From: Spirochaetota bacterium
Lineage (GTDB): Bacteria; Spirochaetota; UBA4802; JAFGJZ01
DNA length: 64,000 nt
Assembly (NCBI GenBank): GCA_027858855.1
Contig: JAQIBV010000018.1
Span: 1 to 64,000, forward strand
Direction: 5' to 3'
Shown here: positions 33,626 through 43,574 of the stretch, in pieces
How positions within the stretch are numbered: the stretch's first letter is position 1
Layout of the letters: each line of letters starts with the position of its first letter
Made by a program: the position numbers and the translations under genes
The notes under the pieces: generated by a model
The model's input: only the letters and a program-made list of their open reading frames with translations
Database searches by the model: none
What the model was told of the DNA's origin: nothing

Positions 33626-34648
33626 TATACAATCGATGATTATGATTTTACTCTTCCTGATGCCCTGATTGCACAATTCCCTTCGCCAAATAGAGACGAC
33701 TCCCGTCTTTTTGTTCTGGATCGTGAAGCCGGTCAAACGAGTCATGATATGTTTAAAAATATCTGTGATCATCTAACGGAAGGAGATGTTCTTGTATTTA
33801 ATGATGCGCGTGTTATTCCGGCGCGTTTGTATTTTCAACGATCCAGTGGCGCTTCAGTTGAAGTTGTGCTTGCAAGAATGAAAGATGAATCTAATTGGCT
33901 GGTTGTTACAAACAGAACTAAAAAACTTAAACCGGGAGAAGTAATAACCTCAATAGTCGATCCTGATCTGACATTGACAATAACCTCGCGACAGGATGAT
34001 TATCTAGCAGTTCACAGTTCTCTGCCATTAACGGATCTTCTATTGATACGTGTTGGAACCATCCCCCTGCCTCCCTACATACAACGTGAAGTTTCAGAAG
34101 AAGATACGAAGAGATATCAGACTGTTTATGCACAAAAAAGCGGAGCCGTTGCTGCACCTACAGCAGGGCTACATTTTACACAGTCAATTCTTGACAAGCT
34201 GAAAGCCAAAGGAGTGCAGCTGGAATATTTGACACTCTATGTTTCATGGGGTACTTTTAGTCCGGTGAGGGTAAAAAATATTGCTGAACATAAAATGCAT
34301 AGTGAGTATTATGATCTGAGTGAAAATGTTGCTGCTTCTGTTAATGCGGCACGCCGTGAGAACCGACGAGTAATTGCAGTAGGAACAACTGCTCTTCGTG
34401 TGCTTGAGAGTACGTTTGTTGATGGTGAAAATCGTGCGGGAAGTGGAGATACAGATATTTATATTTATCCACCTAAGAAAATTAAGTCAATTGATGCACT
34501 TATAACAAACTTTCATACTCCCAAATCGACATTGCTTATGTTAGTTGCAGCTTTTGCCGGATATGAGACAATAATGAGCGCCTATAATGAGGCTGTCGAA
34601 AAGGAATATCGCTTTTTTTCTTACGGAGATTCCATGCTTATAAAATAG
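33623..34648 (+). CDS. queA: tRNA ribosyltransferase-isomerase QueA
   Basis: A 341-residue enzyme that transfers the ribosyl group of SAM to 7-aminomethyl-7-deazaguanine in tRNA, forming epoxyqueuosine. Motifs: YDFTLPDALIAQFP and DSRLFVLDR at the N-terminus, NDARVIPARL near 60, TAGLHFT near 176 and NFHTPKSTLLMLVAAFAG near 292. The GTG at 33623 gives the expected MYTIDDYDF start. It stands alone, without tgt or other queuosine genes near it. Confidence 0.95.
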   Translation: MYTIDDYDFTLPDALIAQFPSPNRDDSRLFVLDREAGQTSHDMFKNICDHLTEGDVLVFNDARVIPARLYFQRSSGASVEVVLARMKDESNWLVVTNRTKKLKPGEVITSIVDPDLTLTITSRQDDYLAVHSSLPLTDLLLIRVGTIPLPPYIQREVSEEDTKRYQTVYAQKSGAVAAPTAGLHFTQSILDKLKAKGVQLEYLTLYVSWGTFSPVRVKNIAEHKMHSEYYDLSENVAASVNAARRENRRVIAVGTTALRVLESTFVDGENRAGSGDTDIYIYPPKKIKSIDALITNFHTPKSTLLMLVAAFAGYETIMSAYNEAVEKEYRFFSYGDSMLIK

Positions 34649-34814
34649 AATGCTTACTTGGGTTGTCGTAGCTATACTTCTCAGGATTAGCTTGAATTTA
34701 TTTTTTATGTATCCCCGCGAGTGGTTTAAAAAGTGGTAATTTCATTTCATTCCCGTAATTTAGACCCCATATACCGATATGAAAAAAATTGATTATGACT
34801 AATAAGGAGGCTAT

Positions 34815-35621
34815 ATGAAAGTACGAACAATTCTGGAGTTTTTCAGGTCACGGTATCCGGAAAATCTTCAGGAACCTTATGATAATTCGGGTGAACAGTA
34901 CTGTCTTTTAGATGATGAACTTTCCGGATTGATGTTGGCGTTAGATGTCAATGAGGCAGTGGTTGATCAGGCTTTGGAAAAGGGCTGCAACCTAATCGTA
35001 ACACACCATCCACTAATTTTCAAACCTATAAAAAAAATCTCTTCTGAATCAGTTACTGACCGTATTATCTGTTCATTGATAAAAAATGATATTTCACTCT
35101 ATTCACTCCATACAAATCTTGACTGTGTTTATTGGGAGAAGTCGGCGCAGATGTTAGGGCTTGAAAACCGGCAGGTGCTAATTCCACAAAAGGATAGTGA
35201 TTATGGATTTGGTGCACTTGGCACCTTGCCTGGGGCTATGAAGATGTCAGAAGTTCTTGATTTAGTGGTAAAAACTTATGGTAACGAGTATTTGCAATAT
35301 GTTGGAGATAGCAATACTGAGGTTTTTACAGTGGCCGTACTTGCCGGAAGTGGTAGTTCTTTAATTGGAGAAATGAGTAATCGTAAAATTGATCTATTTA
35401 TTACTGGTGATATAAAATATCACGATGCATATGAGGCCAAATTAGCAGGACTAAATCTTATAGATTTCGGACATTTTAACAGCGAGATTCATTATATTCG
35501 CTTTTTAGCCTCCCAGATACAAGATTACTTGACAAATGCCGGAGATAAAACGGGTATTAATGTATACCATTCTGGAAAAAGTCCGTTTAAAATTTTCAGG
35601 ATTGAGAATGAAGGTTTGTAA
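34815..35621 (+). CDS. Nif3-like dinuclear metal centre protein
   Basis: A 268-residue member of the Nif3/YbgI/DUF34 family, a widely conserved metal-binding fold linked to GTP cyclohydrolase I (FolE-like) function in some work. Metal ligands appear in VTHHPLIFK, SLHTNLDC and DFGHFNSE. An AGGAGG site precedes the ATG. Its stop overlaps the next start (TAATG), and the next gene is a C4 zinc-ribbon protein, a pairing common in many bacteria. Confidence 0.9.
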   Translation: MKVRTILEFFRSRYPENLQEPYDNSGEQYCLLDDELSGLMLALDVNEAVVDQALEKGCNLIVTHHPLIFKPIKKISSESVTDRIICSLIKNDISLYSLHTNLDCVYWEKSAQMLGLENRQVLIPQKDSDYGFGALGTLPGAMKMSEVLDLVVKTYGNEYLQYVGDSNTEVFTVAVLAGSGSSLIGEMSNRKIDLFITGDIKYHDAYEAKLAGLNLIDFGHFNSEIHYIRFLASQIQDYLTNAGDKTGINVYHSGKSPFKIFRIENEGL

Positions 35622-36322
35622 TGAATAAAGAAATTACGAAAATGGAAGAACTTCAGCGCTATATTGATGCTCTTCTGCGTGAAAAAAGTGAAATTGACAC
35701 TGCGCAAAATAGTATTAAAAGAATGAAAGCTGATCATGAAACAGCTTCTGAGGCTCTTGCTATCCGGGATAAGAGTTTGAAACAATTAAAAAAATTGACT
35801 TCTATTCTCGAAATGAAGCTTAAAGAGCTTGATGCTTCGGTGGCTCATATTTCTGAAAAATTACATAGTGCACAAAATGAGAAAGAGTTGAATGCCGGTA
35901 CAAACGAGCTCGCGGGTGTTAATAAAGAAAAGGGTGACGTTGAAGAAGAGATTCTTTTGAATTTTGAAAGTATCAGTGCTGAAGAGAAGTCCTTGGCTTC
36001 AGATAAAGATGCCTCTGTTAATCAGAACGAAGTCGATAAGCTTAAAATTGAAGAACTTACCGAACGAATCGCGCGATTAGAAGCATTTATAAAAGAGAAA
36101 GAAGAGAAATTCAAGACGGGTTTACTTGATCTTTCTCCACCGGTAAGATCACGTTTTTCGAAATTGGTTCAGTCAAAAGACGGAAAAGCCTTGGTGAAGA
36201 TCGATCACGGTGTTTGTCTCGGGTGTAATAATAATGTGCCTCCTCACGAGGTGTCGCAGGTTAATGCCGGCGTCGTTACGACCTGTACCAATTGTGGAAA
36301 GTACCTATATAGTGGATCCTGA
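35621..36322 (+). CDS. Zinc-ribbon coiled-coil protein, CT398-like
   Basis: A 233-residue protein: residues 1 to about 175 form a long coiled coil, and the C-terminus carries a C4 zinc ribbon (CLGCNNNVPP and CTNCGKYLY). The family, typified by chlamydial CT398 and H. pylori HP0958/FlgZ, includes proteins that bind sigma-54 or flagellar mRNA. It is translationally coupled to the Nif3-like gene. A regulatory role linked to flagella is possible but not shown by the sequence. Confidence 0.85.
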   Translation: MNKEITKMEELQRYIDALLREKSEIDTAQNSIKRMKADHETASEALAIRDKSLKQLKKLTSILEMKLKELDASVAHISEKLHSAQNEKELNAGTNELAGVNKEKGDVEEEILLNFESISAEEKSLASDKDASVNQNEVDKLKIEELTERIARLEAFIKEKEEKFKTGLLDLSPPVRSRFSKLVQSKDGKALVKIDHGVCLGCNNNVPPHEVSQVNAGVVTTCTNCGKYLYSGS

Positions 36323-36389
36323 TGCTTTCCGATGGTTTACAAGCAGATTCAAAAGTTTTTTAACAACAAAGTATTAGGAAAATAATAAT

Positions 36390-37040
36390 ATGATGCTCAG
36401 TATTGATAAGGTTCTTTCTCTAATTGAAGATGGCAAAAATGTAGAAAAAATTGCAGAATTGGCTGATAGTTCGGTTTCGGATGTTGTTTCGTTGATTCGT
36501 GAAGCACGAAAAATTGTTTCAGTTAAAGATCCGCAAAAATCCCGAAAAAAAGTAAAATTTAAGAAAAAAAACGAACAAAATAATAATTCCGACGTTAGTA
36601 ATATATTAGAGGCTGATATTTTTAAAGGAGCCGATTTATCGGTAGTTCCTATAGAAAATACCTTAACATTTTACTGTGCTGTTTCTGCGGCACAAGGTGC
36701 TGTTTCTGTAGCTGTAATAATTCAGGATAGTGAAAGTAGGCGAGTGGGAAAGATGCAATATCGTGATAATACTACATTCGAACGGGCTGCTTTGCTCAAG
36801 TCTCTTTTAAAATGTGAAAAAATCGCTCTTTATTTTAAATCAAAAAAGACTCACTTGCGTTTTGATGATGAATATCTTTACAGACAGATTCTTGGGGAAA
36901 ATACTCTTATTGAAAGAAATCTTGAAAAGGATTTGGTTACCCTGCGTAATGTGCTTGAGTCACGAAAAAATGAGATATCCATCGAATTGATAGAATCATA
37001 TCAAAATGAGAAAGCGCATTTTTTAACGGAGAATCAATGA
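36390..37040 (+). CDS. Hypothetical protein with HTH-like N-terminus, coupled to recJ
   Basis: A 216-residue protein of no recognised family. Residues 1-45 (KVLSLIEDGKNVEKIAELADSSVSDVVSLI) look like a small helix-turn-helix. A very basic linker (KKVKFKKK) follows. The rest, with LTFYCAVSAAQGAVSVAVII and FERAALLKSLLKC, has the strand order of an RNase H-like fold but I cannot find all acidic active-site residues. Its end overlaps recJ by four bases, so a role in nucleic-acid metabolism is plausible. Confidence 0.65.
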   Translation: MMLSIDKVLSLIEDGKNVEKIAELADSSVSDVVSLIREARKIVSVKDPQKSRKKVKFKKKNEQNNNSDVSNILEADIFKGADLSVVPIENTLTFYCAVSAAQGAVSVAVIIQDSESRRVGKMQYRDNTTFERAALLKSLLKCEKIALYFKSKKTHLRFDDEYLYRQILGENTLIERNLEKDLVTLRNVLESRKNEISIELIESYQNEKAHFLTENQ

Positions 37041-39058
37041 AAGAAAACTGGTTAATCAAGCCGGTAGATTCTGAACGAATATCTCAGCTTTCGCAACAAT
37101 GTCTTCTTGATCCTGCTATTGTTACCTTGTTGTACAGACGTGGATATACAGAAGAGCCAGAGATTCTCCACTTCATTAACCCATCCTACGCTTCACTTCA
37201 TTCTCCCTTTTTAATGCTTAATATGTATGATGCAGTAGAGCTTTTAAGAGCAGCTGTTGCTGGAAATAAAAAAATAGGCATTTTTTCAGACTCGGATCTT
37301 GACGGGCTTACTTCACTCTATATAGTAAAGTACCTATTAGATAAAATGGGGATCGACATTTTTTATTACTACCCGAATAAAGACCATTCTGATTACGGGC
37401 TTACAAATGATGTGGTACAGATATTCATCGACCAGAAGATAGATCTATTGATAACTCTTGATTGTGGCATACGTGATGTCGAACCTGTTGCGACACTAAG
37501 AACAAATAATATAGATGTACTGGTTTGTGATCATCATGAACCGGATGCTCAATTACCTGATGCAGTTATTGTAAATCCTAAACAACATGAATGTCCTTAT
37601 CCGTTTAATGAGCTGGCAGGAGTGGGAGTTGCCTTTAAACTTTGTCAGGCTTTTTTACTTTCATATTTGCCTGTATTTGGTAAACGGTCGGCACTATTGA
37701 TGAACCTTGATGATAAATATATTATTCGTTTTTTTGTTGATGGCATCGAACTTGCTGATGAAAGAGTCTGCTTTTATTATATTCAGGAGATGAAACGTTA
37801 CACGGCAGAAGATGATATAGTTTTTCATTATAACCTTAACGAACAGGAACGTGGAGAGCTTGATGGACGCATCTGTCATAGATTAGAGGATGTAGTAATT
37901 CAGGCATATGGAACAAACAAATGGCAACAGAAATTTCGTGATCATTTTACACTGCACCGGAATTCAAAAGATGGTGCCGAGAATGCACTCGTAAATCTTT
38001 TTAAAGAGTCACTATTTCTGATACCTGCAAAGGTTGGAGATTTTATTAATAATGTTATGCCTTATATAGCTTTGGGTAGCATTGCTGATGTTGTTCCTTT
38101 ACAAAATGAAAATAGAGTTTTGACAGCAAAGGGAATCGAGCAATTTAATATATGTGAAAGCAGTACTTTTAAACAGCTAAAACAGTATTGTAACAGTATC
38201 ATAACATCTAAGGTTATAGGTTGGCAGGTAGCTCCACTTCTGAACAGTCCTGGACGTTTTGGTAAAACCGGTTTAACTGCCGGCTTCATTCTGGGAACCG
38301 ATAATAACCAGACCTTACTGACAGAAATTACATCGTTAAACGAATATCGTAAAGAGTATGTTAAGACGATCTACTCAGATATATTAAAAAATAGTCATAG
38401 AGCGTTTTACGATGATGCAGTTGTTTATGTAGTTTGCGAGTCTATAGAAGAGGGGGTAAGCGGTCTTCTTGCGTCTAGACTTGTCGACCACTATCAGAAA
38501 CCTGCTATTGTAGTAGTAAAAACAGCAGAGGGGTTTTATAAGGGTTCTGGGAGAAGTCCTGTTAGTGGGTTTTATTCGCTACTTGAGCCTTATTGCGAAA
38601 TTTTCGAACGTTTTGGCGGTCATGATCAGGCTCTTGGGTTTACCATTCAGAAAGAGAAGCTTGATAAATTTGAATCAATCGTTAGAGGCTTAAAGCTGAA
38701 TGAAGATCAAAAAAACAGGGCACTATTAATAGATCTAGAGATTGATATTTCAGATGTAGATTTTGACTATATTAAACGATTTAACTGTCTCGAACCATTT
38801 GGATCCGATCATCAATTGCCGGTTTATTTATCCCGGGAAGTGTATTTTACCGGGATAAAGATCTTTGGCAGGGGAAGAGAACATGGTAAATTGCTGACAG
38901 ATAATAAAAATGTTGAAATACTCAGCTGGAATGGAGCTCAGAGTATACAGCAGTTATATGATGCCGGATCTGCTGATATTGTCTACAATATGGAATTAAA
39001 TAGCTACCTTGGGGCACAATCTATACGAATGATGCTCCTTGATTCGAAATTTGTTTGA
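37037..39058 (+). CDS. recJ: Single-strand-specific exonuclease RecJ
   Basis: A 673-residue DHH-family 5'-3' nuclease for recombination and repair. Motif I is FSDSDLDGL (Asp85, 87, 89), motif II LDCG (Asp142), and motif III is DHH (165-167), followed by GVGVAFKL and, after a gap, ALGSIADVVPLQNENR. The DHHA1 part carries GSGRSPVSGF and ERFGGHDQALGFT. Between residues about 208 and 338 lies an insertion of about 130 residues that most RecJ proteins lack. The gene is coupled to the unknown upstream protein. Confidence 0.92.
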   Translation: MKENWLIKPVDSERISQLSQQCLLDPAIVTLLYRRGYTEEPEILHFINPSYASLHSPFLMLNMYDAVELLRAAVAGNKKIGIFSDSDLDGLTSLYIVKYLLDKMGIDIFYYYPNKDHSDYGLTNDVVQIFIDQKIDLLITLDCGIRDVEPVATLRTNNIDVLVCDHHEPDAQLPDAVIVNPKQHECPYPFNELAGVGVAFKLCQAFLLSYLPVFGKRSALLMNLDDKYIIRFFVDGIELADERVCFYYIQEMKRYTAEDDIVFHYNLNEQERGELDGRICHRLEDVVIQAYGTNKWQQKFRDHFTLHRNSKDGAENALVNLFKESLFLIPAKVGDFINNVMPYIALGSIADVVPLQNENRVLTAKGIEQFNICESSTFKQLKQYCNSIITSKVIGWQVAPLLNSPGRFGKTGLTAGFILGTDNNQTLLTEITSLNEYRKEYVKTIYSDILKNSHRAFYDDAVVYVVCESIEEGVSGLLASRLVDHYQKPAIVVVKTAEGFYKGSGRSPVSGFYSLLEPYCEIFERFGGHDQALGFTIQKEKLDKFESIVRGLKLNEDQKNRALLIDLEIDISDVDFDYIKRFNCLEPFGSDHQLPVYLSREVYFTGIKIFGRGREHGKLLTDNKNVEILSWNGAQSIQQLYDAGSADIVYNMELNSYLGAQSIRMMLLDSKFV

Positions 39059-39141
39059 CATTATTTAATTAGTAGATATTATTAAAGTTAATCGTAACAT
39101 GTGTTCAGATTTGCTACTATTATCAGAAAAGAGGGTCATTA

Positions 39142-39441
39142 ATGGATATTACAGTCACGGAAAAAGAAAATGTTGTTTTGGTTAAAGTTGTTGGCGATAT
39201 AGAAATGATGACAATTAAAGAATTTAAGGATCAACTTCTTTTACTTGGTAAAGATTCTGATAAAAATATCGAACTGGATATGGGTGAAGTTAACTATATA
39301 GATTCTTCCGGTGTTGGTGTTTTAATAAGTTTATTAAAACTGCAAAAAAAGAAAGACAGGGGTGTCACAATAACTGAAGTAAGCGATAAGGTCTTAAATG
39401 TATTAAAACTCAGTTCACTGGCTGATGTTTTTGATCTATGA
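39142..39441 (+). CDS. STAS-domain anti-sigma factor antagonist
   Basis: A 99-residue SpoIIAA/RsbV-type protein. The phosphorylation motif is intact in YIDSSGVGVLISL, residues 52-64. Such proteins bind an anti-sigma kinase or another partner when unphosphorylated. No kinase or phosphatase gene is next to it; ispF overlaps its end by four bases. It may belong to a partner-switching system encoded elsewhere. Confidence 0.9.
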   Translation: MDITVTEKENVVLVKVVGDIEMMTIKEFKDQLLLLGKDSDKNIELDMGEVNYIDSSGVGVLISLLKLQKKKDRGVTITEVSDKVLNVLKLSSLADVFDL

Positions 39442-39923
39442 TACATTCTTTACGAACCGGAATCGGGTTCGATGCTCATCGCTTTTGTGAAGGTCGAGAT
39501 CTTGTTTTGGGAGGGGTTCTTATACCGTTCAAGTTCGGTTTGTACGGTCATTCAGATGCTGATGTTCTGATTCATGCTATTATGGATGCTGTTTTAGGTG
39601 CCGCTGGCTCCGGAGACATTGGAACACTCTTCCCCGACACTGATTCTTCATACCACAATATTCGAAGTACTGAGTTACTTAAAAAGGTCAAAGATCATCT
39701 TGACTTTATTGGATTTGGAATAATAAACATAGATTCAATTGTCATATGTGAAAAACCTAAGATTATGCCCTATGTCGATTCTATGCGGGCTATTCTGTCT
39801 GATATTCTCTCCTTGCCGCCCGATGCTGTTGGAATTAAGGCTACTACTACAGAAAAGATGGGTTTTACCGGTCGTGAAGAAGGGGTTGCTTCTCAGGCAG
39901 TTGCTCTTCTTTACAAAAAATAA
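39438..39923 (+). CDS. ispF: 2-C-methyl-D-erythritol 2,4-cyclodiphosphate synthase
   Basis: A 161-residue trimeric enzyme of the non-mevalonate isoprenoid pathway. Zinc ligands and active-site segments are present: GIGFDAHRF (Asp, His), LYGHSDADVLIHAIMDAVLGA, DIGTLFPDTD and ATTTEKMGFTGR. It begins inside the stop region of the STAS gene. ispD is not adjacent, although in many bacteria the two are neighbours. Confidence 0.96.
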   Translation: MIHSLRTGIGFDAHRFCEGRDLVLGGVLIPFKFGLYGHSDADVLIHAIMDAVLGAAGSGDIGTLFPDTDSSYHNIRSTELLKKVKDHLDFIGFGIINIDSIVICEKPKIMPYVDSMRAILSDILSLPPDAVGIKATTTEKMGFTGREEGVASQAVALLYKK

Positions 39924-40120
39924 TTGACGGTTACTCCCTCTCAAATACTAATCAAAAGAGCTTGTTAAAACCTACTAATAATTGGTATGTAAGTTGAAAA
40001 AGCTTTATTTAAGTAAAGTTTTAGGAAGTGACTTTATTTAGTAATCCCCGAACTTTTACACGATCTGAATGTCGGTAACAATTGGTTCCGGCTGTACTCA
40101 TATGAATAATTGGAGCTATA

Positions 40121-41335
40121 ATGATTAAAAACGACCCTGAACTTTTAAAACGAGGTATTGAAGAGGTTCTCCCAGAAGAGGATTTTGATAAAAAGATACA
40201 GAATTCTGAATCTAAACAGAAGCCTCTTATTATTAAAGCGGGTTTTGACCCAACAGCCCCAGACATCCATTTGGGGCATACAGTTTTAATACGTAAGATG
40301 CGCCATTTTCAACAGATGGGGCACACTGTTGTATTTTTAATTGGTGATTTTACTGCTATGATTGGTGACCCAACAGGTAAATCTGAAACTCGTAAAAAAC
40401 TTAGTCGTGAAGAGGTTCTGATAAACGCTGAGACTTATAAGAAGCAGGTTTTCAAAATTCTTGATCCAGCTAAAACTGTTATAGAGTTCAATTCACGCTG
40501 GTGTTCAGGAATGGATTTTGCGGATGTTCTTGAGCTGACCTCTCACTATAATGTTGCTCGTATGCTTGAGCGTGATGACTTTTCCAAACGCTATAAGAGC
40601 GGAAAGTCAATATCAATAATCGAATTCATGTATCCACTGGTTCAGGGATACGATTCAGTAGCCCTGAAGGCAGATGTAGAGCTGGGGGGAACCGATCAGA
40701 AGTTTAATCTTTTAGTAGGGCGTGACCTTCAAAGAGAGTATGGTCTTGAACCACAGACTATAATGACTCTTCCTCTTCTTGTTGGACTTGACGGTGTCCA
40801 GAAAATGAGCAAGTCGCTGGGTAATTATATTGGTATTGATGAAAAACCTGCCGATATTTTTGGAAAGGTAATGTCCATTTCGGATGAACTGATGTTTACC
40901 TACTTCAATCTGGTTACGGATATTCCGTTTGCCGAAATTGAAGAGATCAAAAGGTCGTTGAAAGAGGGTACTGTTCACCCGCGAGATGTTAAAGTTCGCC
41001 TGGCGAAAGATATCTGTTCTCAATTTTATGATGAGGATATTGCTAACGAAGCTGAGCAGCAGTTTAATACTGTTTTTGTCAAAAAAGATGTCCCAGATGA
41101 TATTGCAGAATTTAAATTACCCGAAAATGAAACTACAAATGGAAAAATCTGGATCGTTAAACTGCTTGTACTTAGTTCTCTTGCGAAGTCTAATGGTGAA
41201 GCACGCCGGCTGATACAGGGCGGTGGTGTGTCGATTGATGGAGATAAGATTTCTGATCCGGACTTTGAATTAACAGTACCGTGTTCATCGATCCTTAAAG
41301 TAGGTAAAAGACGTTTTATCAAAGTTGTGTGCTAA
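40121..41335 (+). CDS. tyrS: Tyrosyl-tRNA synthetase
   Basis: A 404-residue class I synthetase. The HIGH motif reads DIHLGHTVL, the KMSKS loop is [11 protein letters not shown], and the tyrosine site [10 protein letters not shown] is present. The C-terminal S4 RNA-binding domain begins near residue 338 ([21 protein letters not shown]). This is the long-branch TyrS type (TyrZ-like) found in many anaerobes. The ECF sigma factor gene follows within 30 bases. No T-box is visible upstream. Confidence 0.96.
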   Translation: MIKNDPELLKRGIEEVLPEEDFDKKIQNSESKQKPLIIKAGFDPTAPDIHLGHTVLIRKMRHFQQMGHTVVFLIGDFTAMIGDPTGKSETRKKLSREEVLINAETYKKQVFKILDPAKTVIEFNSRWCSGMDFADVLELTSHYNVARMLERDDFSKRYKSGKSISIIEFMYPLVQGYDSVALKADVELGGTDQKFNLLVGRDLQREYGLEPQTIMTLPLLVGLDGVQKMSKSLGNYIGIDEKPADIFGKVMSISDELMFTYFNLVTDIPFAEIEEIKRSLKEGTVHPRDVKVRLAKDICSQFYDEDIANEAEQQFNTVFVKKDVPDDIAEFKLPENETTNGKIWIVKLLVLSSLAKSNGEARRLIQGGGVSIDGDKISDPDFELTVPCSSILKVGKRRFIKVVC

Positions 41336-41361
41336 AAAAATGTAACTAACCGGTAGTGTGT

Positions 41362-41934
41362 ATGTCTGAGATTACAGAAGATGAAATAATAGATCGGGTA
41401 AAAGATGGTGAAACAGAATTACTCGGAATTTTAATAAAAAAATATCAGGACAAAGTTTTTCGTTATACCTATTCGAATCTTGGTAATTATGATGATGCTT
41501 TGGAGGCAACACAGGATATTTTTGTAAGTGTTTTCCGATCTATTGGAAAGTTTAGAGGTGAGTCTAAATTCTCGACCTGGCTTTACAGCATAACCTCCAA
41601 TTATTGTAAGAATTATAAGCGGAAACGAGGCCGGGTTAACATTGTTTCTCTATTCCGATCAGATGATGAAGAGTATGGTGAATTACCAATAGAGGATGAG
41701 CGCGAAGACCTTGAAAAGCAGTTTGAAATGTCAAATGCTATGGAAATGGCAACTGATGAGTTAAATAAGCTGCCCGATGATTATCGTTCCATTCTGATAC
41801 TTCGTGAAATTGAAGAGCTTTCTTATGAAGAGATATCAGAGGTGCTTAATATATCGCTTTCGAATGTGAAGGTGCGGATACACAGAGGGCGTGCCATGTT
41901 AAAACAGAGGCTTGTTGAGAGAGGAGTTGTATGA
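41362..41934 (+). CDS. ECF-type RNA polymerase sigma factor
   Basis: About 190 residues. Region 2 has YSNLGNYDDALEATQDIFVSVFRS and FSTWLYSITSNYCKN; region 4 has LPDDYRSILILREIEELSYEEISEVLNISLSNVKVRIHRGR. The ATG at 41362 is preferred over the GTG six bases earlier. A membrane protein gene overlaps its end by four bases and is the probable anti-sigma factor. The regulon and signal cannot be derived from the sequence; an acidic insert (SDDEEYGELPIEDERED) lies between regions 2 and 4. Confidence 0.92.
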   Translation: MSEITEDEIIDRVKDGETELLGILIKKYQDKVFRYTYSNLGNYDDALEATQDIFVSVFRSIGKFRGESKFSTWLYSITSNYCKNYKRKRGRVNIVSLFRSDDEEYGELPIEDEREDLEKQFEMSNAMEMATDELNKLPDDYRSILILREIEELSYEEISEVLNISLSNVKVRIHRGRAMLKQRLVERGVV

Positions 41935-42605
41935 GTGCAAAAAAGTGTAATGATGAAAAACTTTCAGAAGTTTATGATCGCTGTTTGAGTGATAAATCTG
42001 GCAGTTATTTAGGTCAACTAACAAAATTCGAAATGGTTGAATATGAGCGTCTTGCAAAGGCACTTAAACTTTTGCATAGTTTGAAAACGGTACATATAGC
42101 TCATGCAGATAAATTTACAAACCAGACAATGAAACGTTGTATTAACTGTAGTAAACGTTCATATTTTTTCAAAAATGGCACTGGAATTAGTACTCACAAT
42201 AAGTATTTTATTTCTGGTGCAGTGGCAGCTCTATTCGTGGCTGCTGTAACCTTCACTTTCACAACAGGTGGCTTTGACCAGGGATATCAGGTTGCAGGTG
42301 AAGCAATACACACCTCTGAGGAATTTGTTATTGAATCGGTTTATGAAAAGAATAAAGACAAATTGATAAATATTGCAAGCTCATTAGGTGGGACTATAGT
42401 GCCGACTGATGATGGTTCTGTTCAGGTCCGGGCAACTATTTCTGATTATATAGCGATAAAAAAAGAGCTAACATTGTCTGCGGAGGATAAGATTTTTTTG
42501 AAAAACAATAGTCGTCTTCGTTCTGCAAGCACATCATCTGCAAAACTCAGTTCAAAATACATCGAAGAAGTTATTACTTTCACTATTGTTCCAAAGCAGA
42601 AATAA
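41931..42605 (+). CDS. Putative membrane-bound anti-sigma factor
   Basis: A 224-residue protein with a single transmembrane segment (YFISGAVAALFVAAVTFTF, about residues 88-106). The cytoplasmic N-terminus contains several Cys (KKCNDE, DRCLSD, KRCINCSK) but not the classical H-x3-C-x2-C zinc anti-sigma motif. The outer domain of about 115 residues has alternating charged strands and no recognised family. Assignment rests on its four-base overlap with the ECF sigma gene and on topology. Confidence 0.65.
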   Translation: MSAKKCNDEKLSEVYDRCLSDKSGSYLGQLTKFEMVEYERLAKALKLLHSLKTVHIAHADKFTNQTMKRCINCSKRSYFFKNGTGISTHNKYFISGAVAALFVAAVTFTFTTGGFDQGYQVAGEAIHTSEEFVIESVYEKNKDKLINIASSLGGTIVPTDDGSVQVRATISDYIAIKKELTLSAEDKIFLKNNSRLRSASTSSAKLSSKYIEEVITFTIVPKQK

Positions 42606-42614
42606 ATATTTTTC

Positions 42615-43574
42615 TTAGAAGTTTATATATATTTCTTCAGGGTGCCGTTTAAGGTATTCCAGCATGCAGGCTTCCATTGCTAAAGGAGACTTTTCCTTTT
42701 TTATGGCGGTAAAGAGGGTATGGCCGAAATGAAAGTTATTGCAGAAATAGCTGTAAAACCGCACACACCGTAACCTTAAAATCTCGTTTGGTAATAACTT
42801 ATAACTTTTCCTAGTAAAGAGCTTTGTAAATTCTCTCAGGTCGATAGTGACATCTTTTTTTTCCCCATTTAATTCTGCTTCAATCATTCCGAAAATCCAT
42901 GGTCTGCGAACAGCTTCTCGGCCGATCATTATCGAATCAGAAAAGCCATCAAGAAGTTTTACCGCATCATTAGTATCTGTTATATCACCGTTAAAGACAA
43001 GCGGAATTTTACAGACAGCCTTTATTTCAGAAAAGAGATTTCGGTTAGCCTTATGTTTAAACCCTTCATGAGCGTTGCGAGGATGAAGGGTTACGTAGTC
43101 CACACCACATGATTCAAAAAGCTCAAGGTATCGTATGACAAATGATGCGCTGCTTTCAAGAATACCGGTTCTCATCTTAACCGAAAGCCTGCATGTACAT
43201 TTTTTCCGAACTTCTTCAACGATATCTGCTGTATTAGTGAAATCTTTTAAAAGATATGAACCCAAACCTTTTTTTCGTAAATCAGGTGCAGAGCAGCCCA
43301 TGTTGATATCAATGGCAAAGGGGTTATATCTGTTAAGAAGTTGTGTTGCTTGTGCCATTTGATGGGCGTTGTTGCCTATAAGCTGAAAGGCGAAAGGCGG
43401 GTCAGAATCATATATGGCGGTTTTACTATCATTAAAAATCCCACCATGCAGAAGTGCTGCGGCACTGATCATTTCAGAATGAACAAGCGTTGATTTTGAC
43501 GTGGTGCGAATAAGATGCCGTAAAACACCCGTAGTTATATCGGCAAGCGGTGCGCATAGTAATTTGGGAACCAT
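42615..43574 (-). CDS. dus: tRNA-dihydrouridine synthase
   Basis: A 319-residue flavoenzyme that reduces uridines in tRNA D-loops. The barrel carries the catalytic-Cys segment INMGCSAPDLRKKG near residue 97, VKMRTG near 150, TLHPRNAHEGF near 176, and VFNGDITD and IMIGREAVRRPW of the FMN phosphate site. Class DusB/Dus1-like cannot be fixed. Its start is immediately next to the upstream secreted-protein gene, the last step of the gltX-led operon. Confidence 0.92.
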   Translation of the reverse strand: MVPKLLCAPLADITTGVLRHLIRTTSKSTLVHSEMISAAALLHGGIFNDSKTAIYDSDPPFAFQLIGNNAHQMAQATQLLNRYNPFAIDINMGCSAPDLRKKGLGSYLLKDFTNTADIVEEVRKKCTCRLSVKMRTGILESSASFVIRYLELFESCGVDYVTLHPRNAHEGFKHKANRNLFSEIKAVCKIPLVFNGDITDTNDAVKLLDGFSDSIMIGREAVRRPWIFGMIEAELNGEKKDVTIDLREFTKLFTRKSYKLLPNEILRLRCVRFYSYFCNNFHFGHTLFTAIKKEKSPLAMEACMLEYLKRHPEEIYINF

